From Stenopsyche tienmushanensis (lineage: Eukaryota > Arthropoda > Insecta > Trichoptera > Stenopsychidae): 64,000 nt of DNA. The translations under genes were made by a program, and so were the position numbers. Of the stretch, positions 24,346-36,505 are shown piece by piece. Position 1 is the stretch's first letter. Every line of letters starts with the position of its first letter. The notes under the pieces were generated by a model, which was not told where the DNA came from, did no database searches, and worked only from the letters and a program-made list of their open reading frames with translations. Location: the NCBI GenBank assembly GCA_008973525.1, contig WACJ01000274.1:1612001-1676000 (forward strand), in the 5' to 3' direction.

Positions 24346-26150
24346 CGTTCATTTTAGCCCTGCCCTTGAACAAATGATAACACGAACGAATCACGCAATT
24401 TATATTTCAATTTGAAATCAATACAAATACTGCGGATTGTATTTTTCTGGTCGCACCGTAGTTTGCAATATGTACGAACAAATATTCCCAGACAGTTTAC
24501 TCTGATAATTTTTTCAATTTTCAGCCTGAAAGCTTTTGCGATGGATGCAGTGTTTTTACGGTTTTATAAAACGAAAAGAAAACATGGCTGAAAGTGGTTT
24601 TGATTTGATGTATTCTGGAAGCTCTCGACCTGATGCTGAGAGCATATTTAATTCATACTATAACTATGCTACATTCACCGTTTGCGATATTTTATTTTCT
24701 TAATTCCAATAGACTTCGAATAAACCTACGGCTCTCAAAATATTATTATATATTCGATATCAAATTTAAATGCTTTTTCGCTTTTGCATTTACGACTCGT
24801 GTAATATATACATCATGAAATTGAAACTTATCGGCGAGCTTTTTAAGTTGGCGTTTTATTCAATTTTAATGTGAAGCTTTCGCGAAGAATCCATGTACGT
24901 TTTCCATCTTAACAAATAATAATATGTACATTTTAATATAATGCTATGTGAGAATTTACCGATGGATTGTACATATGGTTGAGTTGATACATTTATGCCA
25001 TTCACATATATCACAAAATATATGGATCGACGACCGATATCTTATAGGAATTACCATAAAAATATAGCTGGATCGCAGTTTTATCACAACGATTTATGAG
25101 ACGACCTCGAGTGTTCACAAAGACTTAATAAATTATCGCAAAAAAGCATGAAGGTATCAAATCCATCATATCTATGGAGGGCTTCAATATATGACATTAA
25201 TTGGACGCGCCATGAATCGGGACTGCGTTTGACATGAAATTAATTGGAAAATGGACTTTATTCCATTTTTATACTTCATTCACATCCAGCCTTTGAACGG
25301 GTTATTCTTTCTTGTGTGAAATTGTAAATCAGAACGCGAGCGTTTAAGCCCGATATACTGCAACCCTGTATCCATACACAAAAATGGCGAATCGATTAAA
25401 GTAACATGATAAAATAAGCGAGTATTTATTTGATGTAAAAAATGATAGCGTACTAATAAATACGATTTTATGATGCGAAGTACACGAAGGAGGCTTTGTG
25501 CACACAATGGAAGCTCAATTTTCATGGGGTTAATAAAAACATTTCTCGTTATTCATTACTGTCTTATATTATGGAATATCAAAGGACGTGCAGCATAAAA
25601 TGAAGCCAAATTGAGCACAAAGTGTTATACACAGAAGCATTGGATTTTATGGCATAACAATGAACTCTCATGATATGCAAATCTTAGCTAAATTGCGACT
25701 TGAATTGTGGCCAAGATCTTCTAAAGTCGTCTTGGACACTTGAGGTTAAGTCTACTAATTAAGTCGTGCTTAAGATTTAATAGATTGTCACATGGAAAAG
25801 TCGTTAAAATGTCTAATATACAGGAATATATTTTCATGAAATAAATCCATAATATCAATGCATTAAAGCTCGACTTAAATAGCCACCATCTTAAATTCCA
25901 GCATTTGACTATGAACAAAGAATTATCACATCCTCGAATGGAAGCTCGAGGGAGCTTTTCATAATCCACATAGAGTTTCATTCATGACCGAGATGTCTTC
26001 TGGGAAGACCACCCATTATCAATTTTAACAAGGAATCCGTTGAAAGAGGGATGCGCTTCATTAGCTCCAATTGGATATATTGTATTTACTATTAAGTGTT
26101 TAAATAAGAATGTTGTTAAATCTTTATTTGGATTGATCTGATATTATATA
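24346..26150. other. Unassigned AT-rich sequence
   Basis: No coding pattern, repeat or RNA gene recognised. Confidence 0.55.
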
Positions 26151-26523
26151 CAGGTTGTTATGCACATGGACCGATTATTTTTTTGTGGGTTAAGGGGGTC
26201 ATTTGCTACGTTTCGCACATAGGCCCTATGTTCCAAGTGTCACACACGTCTTTTGCACGTCCCTAGACAACGAATTCCATTGGTGTCAGGTCTAGAGACT
26301 GTGTGAGCCATGGGATAGGCCACGTCGCCTGGCAAAGAAATCCAGTGGTGTCAGATCTGGAGACCGTAGGGGCCACAGAATTAGGCCTGTATCCAAAGGG
26401 GTGCCCACAAAAGAAACCTTAATTTGAATAATAATAGGACATAGGGTCTATGTGTGAAACGTAGCAAATGACCTCCTCAAACCCAAAAAAAAATATTGTC
26501 GGTCCATGTGCAAAACACTCTTT
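26151..26523. mobile_element. Long-TIR family C, short non-autonomous copy with both ends
   Basis: The left end (26151-26230) and right end (about 26436-26523) are inverted repeats of about 85 bases, both including TGCACATGGACCGA, a G/T- or A/C-rich tract and GCTACGTTTCRCACATAG. A TA precedes the left end. The interior is a tandem pair of about 65-base modules (near 26255-26315 and 26325-26390). Each is the reverse complement of the transposase SPDLTPxDFF region, followed by GTGCCCACAAAAGAAA. It is a deletion derivative that cannot encode transposase. Confidence 0.8.
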
Positions 26524-29119
26524 AACTCACAGTTTAATCTGAATAAAATGCCAGATACTCGAAAAAAATCCCGAATGGGATTTCGTAAATTAATATTAAT
26601 ATTTGATTTAAATGATATTTGATGGTTTGTGGACCAGTATCAAACTTATTGTTTGATAGCATTGTGCCCATATTGAAAATGATTGAAAAAAATACCCAAA
26701 CTCGTTTGTCGCGAATATGGCGACATTCGTCCATTTAAGTTTAACCCCTAATTAATTCGTTTATATCAGTTAGTTTTTCACAATTTTTGATGTTTTTAAT
26801 ATTTATATGTTTTGTACAAAAATATGACGAATATAAAACTACGATACAAAGATCAGAAATGAAATAAAACCGTTCTCAGATGTGCATGTCAAGATAAAAT
26901 TTCAATCTGTCTGGTGTCAATCTGGTCAATAACCACATTTCGCTTATTATTTTTAGAATACATCTTAAATATTGTGTAGGGTCGTATAAAAAAACCCAAT
27001 TTACCGTTTGAATCCAAAACAGCATTGTACCATTGCAAGATATTTCCCCATAAAAGTGCGGTGAGGCGATATATAGACGTCGTACTACAGTCAAAAATTG
27101 ATGCGGTGATACATTTTATGTTTGCAATAGTTTCAAATATAATATCAATTCACATTTAGCATATAATAGAATCCATCGAAATAACATCGGAAAAATCGAT
27201 ATCTCGAACAAGTGCGACATAGGACCGAAAAAAGTTAAATATTTATTTATTATATGCTAAACGTCTTTCGGTATGTACGTGATAATCGAATGTTTCATGC
27301 AAAAAGATCTTTTGAAATAAATAAATATCTTGTAGCAATGTTGTAGCAATGATAGCGATTTTGTATTGTGTGTAATTTATCTAATAAATGGGTTATGAAA
27401 GGGTCAATGATATTATCATCCAGATGAGTCACATAGATATCTTTATCATCGATTCTTATATAAGTCATTTATATATTTGTAACAATTCCATCTTTCAGAC
27501 AAATGTTGGTAAAACTTCTTTCAGAATAGTTTATTTTACTCCAAGAAGACCGCCGTATTAGCGGTGCGCCATAAAGCGGGACCCAATTATACAAGACAAT
27601 CGATCATAAACAACTATTGAATTTCGAAAAAGACATTGATTGAAATCACGGTGCATTTATTTGCTGATAGATATTCTAAACGTCATAGGGCACTTTGAAG
27701 GGATACGACTGTTCCATTAGCTTCCTGTCTCGTCTGCAGCCCATCGCGTCCATCAGCCTTTCATTTACGTCTTCATCGACATCATGATTGGCAGTTACGA
27801 TCTTTGACCGAGACCATAACTCAATCTCTGAACGGATTCGAACCCTCCCCAACCAGATGGTTAATCTATGCTCGAATCGTAATACACGACAATAAAAATA
27901 GCTCGTGCTGACAAGTCTAAAAAAGGAGTATGCAGTTTCTCTTATAAGGTCCTGGGACGGGATCTACCTTTAGCCGAGACCGGATTGTCAGCATCCTCTC
28001 AGATTGGCCGTGACAATAATTCAATGGCTCCAGAGCTTCTCAAATGCACACCGAAGATGATAATGAAACAATCTATAACAACGCTTGACACAATGTATGG
28101 GGTCAAATTCGTCATATAGTTCATGTTGAATGCAATCATATATCAATTATAAGCCGTGAGATAAACGCTGTTTATCTATCGGTGAAATATCAATTGTAAA
28201 TAGTTATAATCGATTAAAATTTGAAATTGGTTCAAATGACTTTGTGTCTTTTAAGATTAAAATAAAAATAAATCATGATTCAAAGGACTAAGGACGAACG
28301 ATAGGAGATGCGTCAATAACAATAGCTAGACATAAAATAATAATTTTCCCTATGTTATATTCAAAGTTATCATCATAACGTCAATCATTTTTCTTCAGAG
28401 TGGAATTATAGTTATTGTTGTGGTATTATTATTTTGATATGTGATTATCGACCTCATGATTCACCAAAGAGTTTCGTTATTGACCTCGTGACAATGTGAT
28501 TGTAACCAAGGATTTTCACCTGTAGAGTTATCTATGAATGTTTGTCAATGTCGGTTATTTTTATAGATTCCACATTTTAAAAAAAATGTCGATCGGAGTT
28601 CCATATATGGAATTAGAAATGCATATAAGTCTTTACTTATTTTTTTTGAAGAACTTCACTACTTCACTACAGTCAACCCTCCCCCCTCCCTTCCATCATA
28701 ATTCTTTCCTGCGGGTACGTTTTGAATAATATTAGAAATTGTAGTGAGTCAACCGCTTGGTCCGTCTAATGCTCCTGATATCTAATTGTTTTTAAAGGTT
28801 TAAAATAACTGGTACAAAATTGATCAAAGTGATTATAAAACATTAATTTATGATAGCACATCCTCAAAAAATACAGAAAATGTTGCTTCAAGTATATTAA
28901 CCTTGAGATGACTATAAAGAACTGCTGAATCTTTCCATCATTTACATGAGAGGAATTTCTGAAATAAGAGTTTCATTTAGGAGACCTGCTGGTTTCACTG
29001 TGCTGGATGAATGACAAGAGCTATGTATTGTTTGAAGATTTTCCAATTTTTTAAAATTTAAAATGACGAAAAATGAAGAGGAAGCCGTGAAAGATATATG
29101 TATTTTCTCATTCATTTTA
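26524..29119. other. Unassigned sequence
   Basis: Mostly AT-rich. The GC-richer patch 27540-28030 has no recognised coding frame. It contains GGATTCGAACC (a tRNA B-box-like string, rejected as tRNA) and a 9-bp inverted pair TGCTGACAA/TTGTCAGCA near 27908 and 27983. Confidence 0.5.
27155..27261. repeat. Perfect 14-bp inverted repeat, 79-base spacer
   Basis: TTTAGCATATAATA at 27155-27168 is exactly complementary to TATTATATGCTAAA at 27248-27261. The 107-base unit could be a tiny MITE or chance in AT-rich DNA. No clear target duplication was seen. Confidence 0.7.
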
Positions 29120-29420
29120 ATATATAAAAATAAACTGGGCTTTGTTCGTTCGAAATGCGCTGCCATACCGTTCGTCAGATTGCGATAAAACTTCGTCCTT
29201 CGCGAGTAACATAGGCATAGTCTAATATATAAAAATCAATGTTTGTTTGTCCGTATTTAATGCGCTGCCATACTGTTTATTCAATTGCAATAAAACTTTA
29301 CCAACTTATTGTTTGCACTTTCTCAAATAATATAGGTATATTACAATTAAATTACAGTAGATCTTATATATAAAAATCAATGTTTGTATGTTTGTTCATA
29401 TTTATAATAAAATCAACAAA
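29120..29420 (+). repeat. Tandem-unit repeat family E
   Basis: At least two full units and part of a third, about 105-140 bases each. Each begins TATATAAAAATCAATGTTTG or close to it. The first two continue through ATGCGCTGCCATAC and ATTGCRATAAAACTT to ATAGGYATA. The same text appears inverted at 37795-38155. Short tandem arrays of this kind occur in helentron-associated elements of insects, so that class is a tentative fit. No element end was identified. Confidence 0.7.
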
Positions 29421-31106
29421 CGATATTTTTAGAATTATTACTTCTATGACAGCAATGGGCCAGGTACCAGCTAATTATATATATAAAATACCGGTTTCAA
29501 CCCCCTGTTAGATATTCAGCACATTACAATAATTGAAAGACCTTGCTTTCTTTGATAGTAAGAACCAAAGTCGCAATGAAAAAAACTGCACCATTTATGG
29601 TACTTGTTGGAAGAGTTGATGTCTTTTGCATTTTTGACGATGAATTTTCAGATCATGATAAGAAAAATATGCATTAAGTGTTGAAGATGTAGAAGATTGC
29701 CCAAAAAGAAAAAGCATTGATATCAAATTGTATGAATATATAAAAATGTTATGATATGTTTGATATCCCTATATATTTTTTTCCACCCCATGCTCATTGC
29801 ATGATGAAACAATATAGGCGTGTTGGTTATTTAATGCAAATGCAGAGGGTTGAAATATAATTGATCAATATTATAGGGGCATGATATGCAAAAATTTGGA
29901 AACGCCATTCAAACGCGAACATCCCCAATTTATATCCAGCTGATTAAAAAATAAATCGAATATTCTGTAAGATTATAAATTTATGAAACATGAAGAACTG
30001 CTTGTGGATCTATGGAATAGACTTAACATCCAGTTGCCTCGAGGTCATTTTAATGTACTTGTAAAGTACATTTGTTGATATATTCACTAAGGAACGAGTA
30101 GTAATAAATCTCATTTTACACGAGAATGAAAAAGCATAGCAAGTAATTCGATACAAATAATTGAAAAATCACCTTTCCATCCCACAAAAAAAAGGTTCAA
30201 CACCTCTCAACATCCTGAACAGATCGCTTTTTTACAATAGTCATCAGGTCAACGACTGAGGATTGTTTGATATCATATCGTTGAACGTGTTTACGCAAAC
30301 ACACAACTCCCAACGATACGTTAAATGTAATAAAACTGTATATTAAAAAAAACTTCTTTATTATGGTGCTGGAGTTCACAGACCAGCAACAATGAAAACG
30401 AGCAAACGAATCCCGCATTACTAATTTCATTATGATTTATGTCATATTAAACTTCAATGCAGATATGACCCATGCGATTATTTACTTCGAAAAATGCACT
30501 TCCATGGCGAGATTAATTACGGACATGCACAAAAGAAATGCAGCTCATCGCAATAAATTAATTAACCCCCAGCGCCCGCGATAATAGCGCAATAAATTAA
30601 CAAATTCGCGATACAAACGCTCGTAAAATTATGGAATATTCCAGCGCTGAAATACGTCAATGATATATTTTAATGACTCAAATTTAAAAATAAGCAAGAC
30701 AAACTTAAAAGGATAAACTGATTCATATTTTAGAAATATATGTGCGATGAGCAGTGAACATAATTTGTTGGAAACACCTACGAAATTGGTATTTCAAGCG
30801 GCGCCGCTGTATTAAAACGTGTCGTAAAATTAGGGCAATCATCGAATTTGATATTTGCGAATGTTTTAATGGTCTAATGAAACATTTGTAGCGTGTCACA
30901 TGTGCATAAAATAGCAATAGACCGATTGAAAGACATAGAAACTAAACGGTCGAGTGCCGCACAAAGTGATGCCAGCAATCCATCACGTTGATGCATCTCA
31001 CGCACGAATCATCGATACAGAATAATATTCATTGATACATAATAACGAATTAAGATCTATATAGTATGCTAAACCGAGAATAATTATAATATTTGAAGCC
31101 TGCAAT
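29421..31106. other. Unassigned sequence
   Basis: AT-rich. Around 30535-30640 the element CGCAATAAATTAA occurs twice among other TAAT/TTAAT motifs in a GC-containing context, reminiscent of homeodomain-binding enhancers. That is inference only. Confidence 0.45.
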
Positions 31107-31299
31107 CATATTATGACTTGTATGGTAGGGATGATCGCGTATTTGCGAGCGAATTCCAATGATTCAGAAAGAGCACTTTTGCACGTTGAGCTCGGAGAAA
31201 GACAGAGACTAATAAAGCATGTAAGGATGATAAGCGGCGGACAAGCAAATATAGCATCTAAGACTATGAAGATTTTAAATTGGCTACTCAAAGGGTTAA
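31107..31299 (+). mobile_element. TTAA MITE family A, deleted short copy
   Basis: The left end (decayed TTAA) runs into GGTAGGGATGATCGCG and GAGCACTTTTGCACGTTGAG. The right end has GGCGGACAAGCAAATATAGC, then a GATTTTAAAT block and AAAGGGTTAA at 31299. About 193 bp. It lacks the GTGTGCTATCGACAGTG core, so the middle has been deleted. Confidence 0.75.
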
Positions 31300-33003
31300 A
31301 ATACAAGACAATATAAGAAGATGTCCTCAATTACCCAACAAGGATGCGAGGCCATATTAAATGTGACTTTGATGAATTTATTCGATGGCATCTTTAACCA
31401 CAAGGATATGAAGACACATTCATTGATTTTGGCGACAGCAACATCAATGTCCTTGCTTGTACACCGAAGATCTTGCGTCGTTTGATTGTGTTGAGTATTT
31501 CAAGGTGTGCAGATCTTTTTGAAAATTTGCATCCACTTGCGGATTTTTTAAAAGTTACGATGAGTTCGAAAATAGTATATTTCTACGCCATTCATACTAT
31601 TAGATATTTAATGGTCAATTAGAATTCGTGTACAGGTCAAGCGTTTCATGAGCGATTTGGCCATTGGACCCACTGACGCAACACTACGACGAGGAATTAG
31701 GAAGAGCGGAGCGATTTTTTTGTATTGACCATAGCCCAATTTCAGGAGTAAATCCAAGGTCATCGGACGGACCAATAAAGATGAGTGACGACATTACAAA
31801 CAGATGTGCGAGAATTGGCAGTGGCGTTTTTGACAATTTTATCAGTATATTGGCTTTCAATTTATAAATTCGCATTTATACACCTAGCGAATTAAGGACA
31901 TGCAAGGGATAATTTATGGACAGTTCACACGAGAGCATCCGTAGGAAGTTGCATCCATAAATATTAACGGGATGCTGCGATTGCGATCAGCGATAGTTGT
32001 ATGGCAATAGATAAATGCATTAATGATCGGAATTATAATATTATAATTGCGCCTTCTTTCAAGGGTCATATATTCGATCAGTGCTTGGATCATAAAAGCT
32101 AAGAAGAGAAGAGAGAGTCGGACGAGTGTGATTAATGAAGAAGATTAGTGGGAATGTCATGTTTCTATCGTGAGCATCTGTCATACTTGAATTATTTTTA
32201 AGTACTCTTCATCTTTCCAATGAAAAATATCTGTGTCTGGAATATTAAGCAGACTATTAATGGATTTGCATATCATAAATGTCAGAGATCGCTTATTAAA
32301 TACCATTTGAAAGCTTGGAATGATTGCTGAACAACAATTACAATCAAAATCGTTTGTTACGAGCGCTGTTATAAAAGGATTACGGATATAACGAGCATAG
32401 AAGATGGGTGATCTTCGCTAAAAAGCTCAAATAGAAAATTTTACCAAACAGATGGGATTTATATATATTGTATATAATAAAGTTTGACTTGGTCGATTCG
32501 AATAATAGAAATCATTTTTCGTGTGTTAAGATCAATGATGAGATAACTGACATGAATAATAGATGATAGAAAATGTATGATCAAAATCAACAAATGTAAT
32601 ATTTTTGATGCTGATAAATCTGTGTTTAGCATTACATCATCGTTAATGTTGTACCAAAAGAGAAAATTTTTAAATAATAAAAGCTTTTGGATGCTCGTTA
32701 CAACCGAGTTGCATAACAAAATAGTTAAATATTTATTCAATTATAATTTGATATTCCACGTATAGTCTAAAATTAGATATGTTCTTCGCGTGAAACCACT
32801 GAAATATTTGATTGCTTGGAGGATCGATGAGTACTTCAATGATTCATCATGGCGCCTACCGAAAATTACATGTGCGAGATATGTACTCCAAACCGTTCCT
32901 AGACGAATTTAATTTTTTTTAAATATCCATCTTATGTTGTTTTTGAGTCATCCTCTTATGTATTATTTGATTCGATAAAAATTCGCATGGATGAAAAAAT
33001 ATT
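31300..33003. other. Unassigned sequence
   Basis: The stretch 31660-31870 is open on both strands for about 65 codons without a recognisable motif. The rest is AT-rich with nothing recognised. Confidence 0.5.
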
Positions 33004-33670
33004 ATGCGAGGCATGTCCCGAAAGTAAGTGTACTAAATTTTTATATTTAAAAAAAAATGTGTATTTAAGAAAAATATACAGGATGTGGTTAATACTCTTT
33101 TTAATTAATTTTCAACATAATCGCCATCTCCTTCAATGCCCGCCTCGAAGAATTCTTCCCGCTAGCTCCTTCCCTCAATTCAGAACCTCTTTCTGCACAT
33201 GTGTTCTTTCAGGGAGGGAGAAAAGATGATAATCTGAAGGCGCCAAGTCAGGGTAACACATCCCAAACAAATTTCATTCCCAATACACTAAGGCCGTGAT
33301 TTTTTTGCCGGATATTGTGGTTTTGAATCGTTTGGCAGATGAGAAATTGGTGTGACGCCACTGTGACGACTGTCTTTTTGACTCAGGCGTATAATAAGCC
33401 AACCACTTTTTATCTCCAGTCACAATAGAGCTCAGAAAATCCTCACCTTCCAATTGAAGTCGGGCAAGAAACGCGCGGGTGCTATAGACCCGCTTGCACT
33501 TCTTTCACGCAACTGGACACTACAACGTAAATTGACGTAATACCGTATTCCTGCTATGTTCGCTTTGTCAGGAGATCTCCTTCTACCATTCAGTATGGCT
33601 AACCCTTAAAAAACAAAAAACTATAGCCCGTTATTGTCACAGTACACTTACTTTCGGGATATGCCTCATA
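33004..33670 (-). mobile_element. mariner element with both TIRs, internally deleted
   Basis: The ends are inverted repeats of about 28 bases sharing TCCCGAAAGTAAGTGTACT (left 33004-33034, right 33642-33670), each with a nearby TA. About 665 bp remain, against roughly 1.3 kb usual for mariner. The transposase relic inside reads on the minus strand. Text inside and outside the TIRs shows no target duplication beyond TA, as expected for the family. Confidence 0.85.
33105..33600 (-). pseudogene. mariner transposase with the middle deleted
   Basis: On the minus strand the order is: GEDFLSSIVTGDKKW (first catalytic Asp kept), YYTPESKRQSSQWRHTNFSS and KTTISGKK, then a jump straight to PDLAPSDYHLF (third Asp kept), then the C-terminal GDGDYVEN and a stop at 33105-33107. 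The segment that should hold the second catalytic Asp (the HDNARPH region) is missing, so about 100 codons were deleted. Stops and frame changes also occur. The N-terminal DNA-binding domain is not recognisable. The sequence is inactive; the TIRs may still have been mobilised by a related transposase. Confidence 0.85.
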
Positions 33671-34840
33671 GTAACGCAGCGATTTCAACTTTTTAATGAA
33701 ATTTATTATCGTGCTCTTAAAATCGCATGCAATTTCAATTTGGGGCGACATTTTATCAATCATCAAATTGCGAAAACAACGCTGTATAATTTTTTGGACT
33801 TAATGAATCACGGCCAATATTATTAAAATGACGTTTCGGGAATTTAAATGATTTCATATTTTTCAATCGTCAGCGTTGACGTCGTATATCAGTCACTGAA
33901 AACCCCATTATGATTAAATGATGTACAATAAAATTAAATTTGTAATATCAATGCCAAAACGAAAGCCACATTAGGATATGACTAGGTTTCATATCGATGT
34001 TTATTTTTTGCCTTATCTATCTTATATTGAGACATTCTCGATCTAAATTGATCGCTAGTGCAGCAATTCTCGTTCAATTACTCAATTTGTCTAACAATCT
34101 AGTAATTGATTGATAATTATTTGAGACAAGCCCTTAACGTCTGTCATTGAACGCCTTCGCTGTCAATGACCACATTTTACAGCCTTCGAAAGAAATATAA
34201 ATTCAATTTTCTAATGGGCGGCACACTCCTCAAATTACACACAGCCAAAGAAACACAAACAACATCGAAAAAATGAAATTTAATATCGCGTCGCAAGAAA
34301 GGCGAAAGTTTATTATATTTTGTCAACAGGTCACGTACGACCGGTTTTATGGCCAACAGTGCTAAAATTGAGTTGTGTACGAAATTGAGATAATTGAAAA
34401 GGGGCTACGGCGCGGGGCGGCCATTTTTGTTGGGGTGTAATTTAAAAAAATGTACTACAATGTGAATTGCAAATTTTTCGCCGAGCTGAGCACACGTTCA
34501 ATTTTATCTTATGAGTGAATTTTTCTCGAATATTTATGATGTTCGTCGTATTTGAAAAGTTTTGTGCATTCTTGGTGGATATGTTTGAATGAGGAGGTGG
34601 AGAGCACCGGTTCCATGCCAGTCGAAGTATTTGATAAAATCTTGCTCATAGGATTCGTTCCACGGCAAGAAATTGAAATAGTACATAGAATACACTGCAA
34701 GAAACTTGCAAAAAAGATATTCTATTTCTGCATATGTTTGGGTAGCTCGAGAACGTATAAAGTCAGGGAAAATATCGCTCACGAAAATATCATGGAGCAA
34801 ATATCTCCTCATAGGAAGAACTCACATATATGTTAATCTA
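33671..34840. other. Unassigned sequence
   Basis: Around 34085-34175 there are several TAATTGATTGATAATT-type motifs and two TGTCA(A/T)TGA strings, compatible with homeodomain sites but unproven. An open frame on both strands at 34509-34836 is unrecognised. Confidence 0.45.
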
Positions 34841-35537
34841 CAGGGTGCGTTCAAAAAGCAATGCATCCATTTTTTCCAGACGCAACGACACACCGCAGGG
34901 CGATCTTAACCACTTAGATTGAGAGGAGTGTTAGCTTTAAAACCCACCCTTTAAAGGTTACCTCCTATCTCTATCTGAGAGTCAGGGTGTGCGTTCCCGA
35001 GAAACTCTTTTTGAATTAATTTTATGGATCGCCATTAATTTTTACGTTAAACTTGAAAACGTCCACCACCAAAACATTTCTATCAATTCAGCAGACCTTT
35101 GGGAGTGATTGTTTGTCCATATCACAGGTTCTCTGATGGCACAAATCGTTCAAGGAGGGCCGAGAGGAGGTTGCCGACGAACTCCGCAGTGAACATCCAT
35201 TAACTTCTTGAATCAACAAAAATGTGACGACACGAAACTTCAACACGATATTTTGCCAAGATATAGCGTCTTCGTTGTCAACGTTTTCCTGGTCAAAATC
35301 CGCATCTGACCTGACTTTCCTAGACTTTTTTTTTTGTTTCCGAATTTCTGACGCGATTGAAAACATCCAAGCTCGGTCCATCCATCGGTTCTAAATGATG
35401 TTTTGAAGAAGATCCTCCAAGATGCCTTCCAAGCCTGGCAACACCTCCTCTGAAATTGTGTCAACGCAGGGGGGTTTTATTTCGAAGATGTTAGGCTAAT
35501 CGAATAAATATTTTCATTACTTTTTGAACGCACCTTC
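34841..35537 (+). mobile_element. Second mariner type, both TIRs and TA duplication
   Basis: The left end CAGGGTGCGTTCAAAAAG (34841) and right end CTTTTTGAACGCACC (to 35537) are inverted and flanked by TA on both sides. The total length of 697 bp shows internal deletion. Its TIR differs from the mariner at 33004, so it is a separate family. Confidence 0.85.
35035..35510 (+). pseudogene. mariner transposase relic, internally deleted
   Basis: Pieces are readable in shifting plus frames. The N-terminal part is FYVKLENVHHQN, then WHKSFKEGREEVADELRS, the usual mariner WHKRFKEGRE block of the DNA-binding domain. It then jumps to DLTFLDFFFCFRISDAIENI, equivalent to the DLAPCDFFLFPKLK region with the third catalytic Asp. 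Last come DAFQAWQ and CVNAGGFYFED, the C-terminal motif. The first two catalytic Asp regions are missing. Multiple stops and frameshifts. It resembles the insect mariner subgroup with CDFFLFPK, unlike the SDYHLF type at 33 kb. Confidence 0.8.
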
Positions 35538-35856
35538 TAATGTATGTATTCATTATTTTCGTCAACCATGGATCGTTTCCTTTCTTGTTCTTTGACATAA
35601 ATAAATTCTTTCAGCTTATGATGATCTGCTGAACTCGTCTATGAGCTAATATTTAAAAAAAACCGAACTATGGCTGCATTGCTGATGATAGTCATAGAAT
35701 TACTCAACGATAATAATAGTATGGGAAGCAGTGACCGAAATTTTACATTAAATTAAAATATACAAGGCTATTATTTTGTCTACAAGCAGTGTACGTTAAT
35801 TATTGTTAAATAAACGTCGTCTACTTTCAATGCAAAGTGGTTAAGGCTTCGATAGA

Positions 35857-35965
35857 TAGGGCTTGCAATTTACCGTCAAATTGCAATTACCGATAAAAAC
35901 ATATATTTTTTTAAACCCCTCCAATTACCGGTTTACCGGTAAACGTCGTAAATAGAGAAATACAC
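35857..35965 (+). mobile_element. hAT-like terminal fragment (ACCGG-rich)
   Basis: Begins TAGGGCTTGCAATTTACCG and is rich in ATTACCGGTTTACCGGTAA. The inverted counterpart at 42500-42601 ends with the complement of TAGGACTGGCAATTTACCG. The flanking 8-mers at the two sites differ, so they are probably ends of two separate copies. hAT assignment is tentative. Confidence 0.5.
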
Positions 35966-36231
35966 ATAAACATTAGATTTAAATATTAATATGTAAGAAC
36001 AAGTTCAACTTTAAAAATATGCCCTATATATTGCTTATTTTTTGGGCATAATATTTTTTCCAAAATTGATCCATTGATTTGAGCGAGTCCAAGATTTCAA
36101 TATTTACTTTTGGCAAGCAAATTCACAATCTGTGGTTCAATATTGCCAAAGTCGAAAAAACCTCGCCTTGAAAACCGACTGTCTTTTTTCCTTTTACCCA
36201 CCCCGCGTCCCCGCTTCACTTCACCAGATCA

Positions 36232-36440
36232 ATATGCGCCAAAATGGTGCAACCGTTAAACGTCTCGCAAAACAAATTTCGCACACGAATAACGGTTGTG
36301 CTAATGTAAAAACCTTCTTGGATACACATCCAATGAATCACCATATTTTGATGAACGGTATAGGAATGTATCTAAAGCTTTAAAACTGCTAGACTGCCAG
36401 ACTGACACACATTCATTTTTAAATGTATATATATAGATAT
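36232..36440 (-). repeat. Repeat family E fragment
   Basis: Shares CCTTCTTGGATACAC, GATGAACGGTATAGGAATGT and the terminal TATATATAGAT with 37795-38155. Confidence 0.65.
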
Positions 36441-36505
36441 CAAAACAACAAAATAAGAAAGAATCAGCCTTGTACAACGTCGCTGCCTCCCATACTATAG
36501 GCTTT

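Larger units (their letters stand above)
35740..36505 (+). repeat. Dispersed repeat family D, interrupted copy
   Basis: 35740-35856 (TTTTGTCTACAAGCAGTGTA, TTGTTAAATAAACGTCGTCT, GTGGTTAAGGCTTCGATAGA) and about 36441-36505 (AAGAAAGAATCAGCCTTGTA, GTCGCTGCCTCCCATA) match the two ends of the continuous copy at 51530-51870. The 584 bases between are foreign: a hAT-like end, a repeat E piece and unassigned sequence. A third partial copy is at 41085-41290. No coding. Confidence 0.7.

Noticed and set aside
27820..27860. GGATTCGAACC on the plus strand, complement of a tRNA B-box
   Set aside because: No matching acceptor stem, D-arm or anticodon arm could be fitted at the proper spacing on the minus strand.
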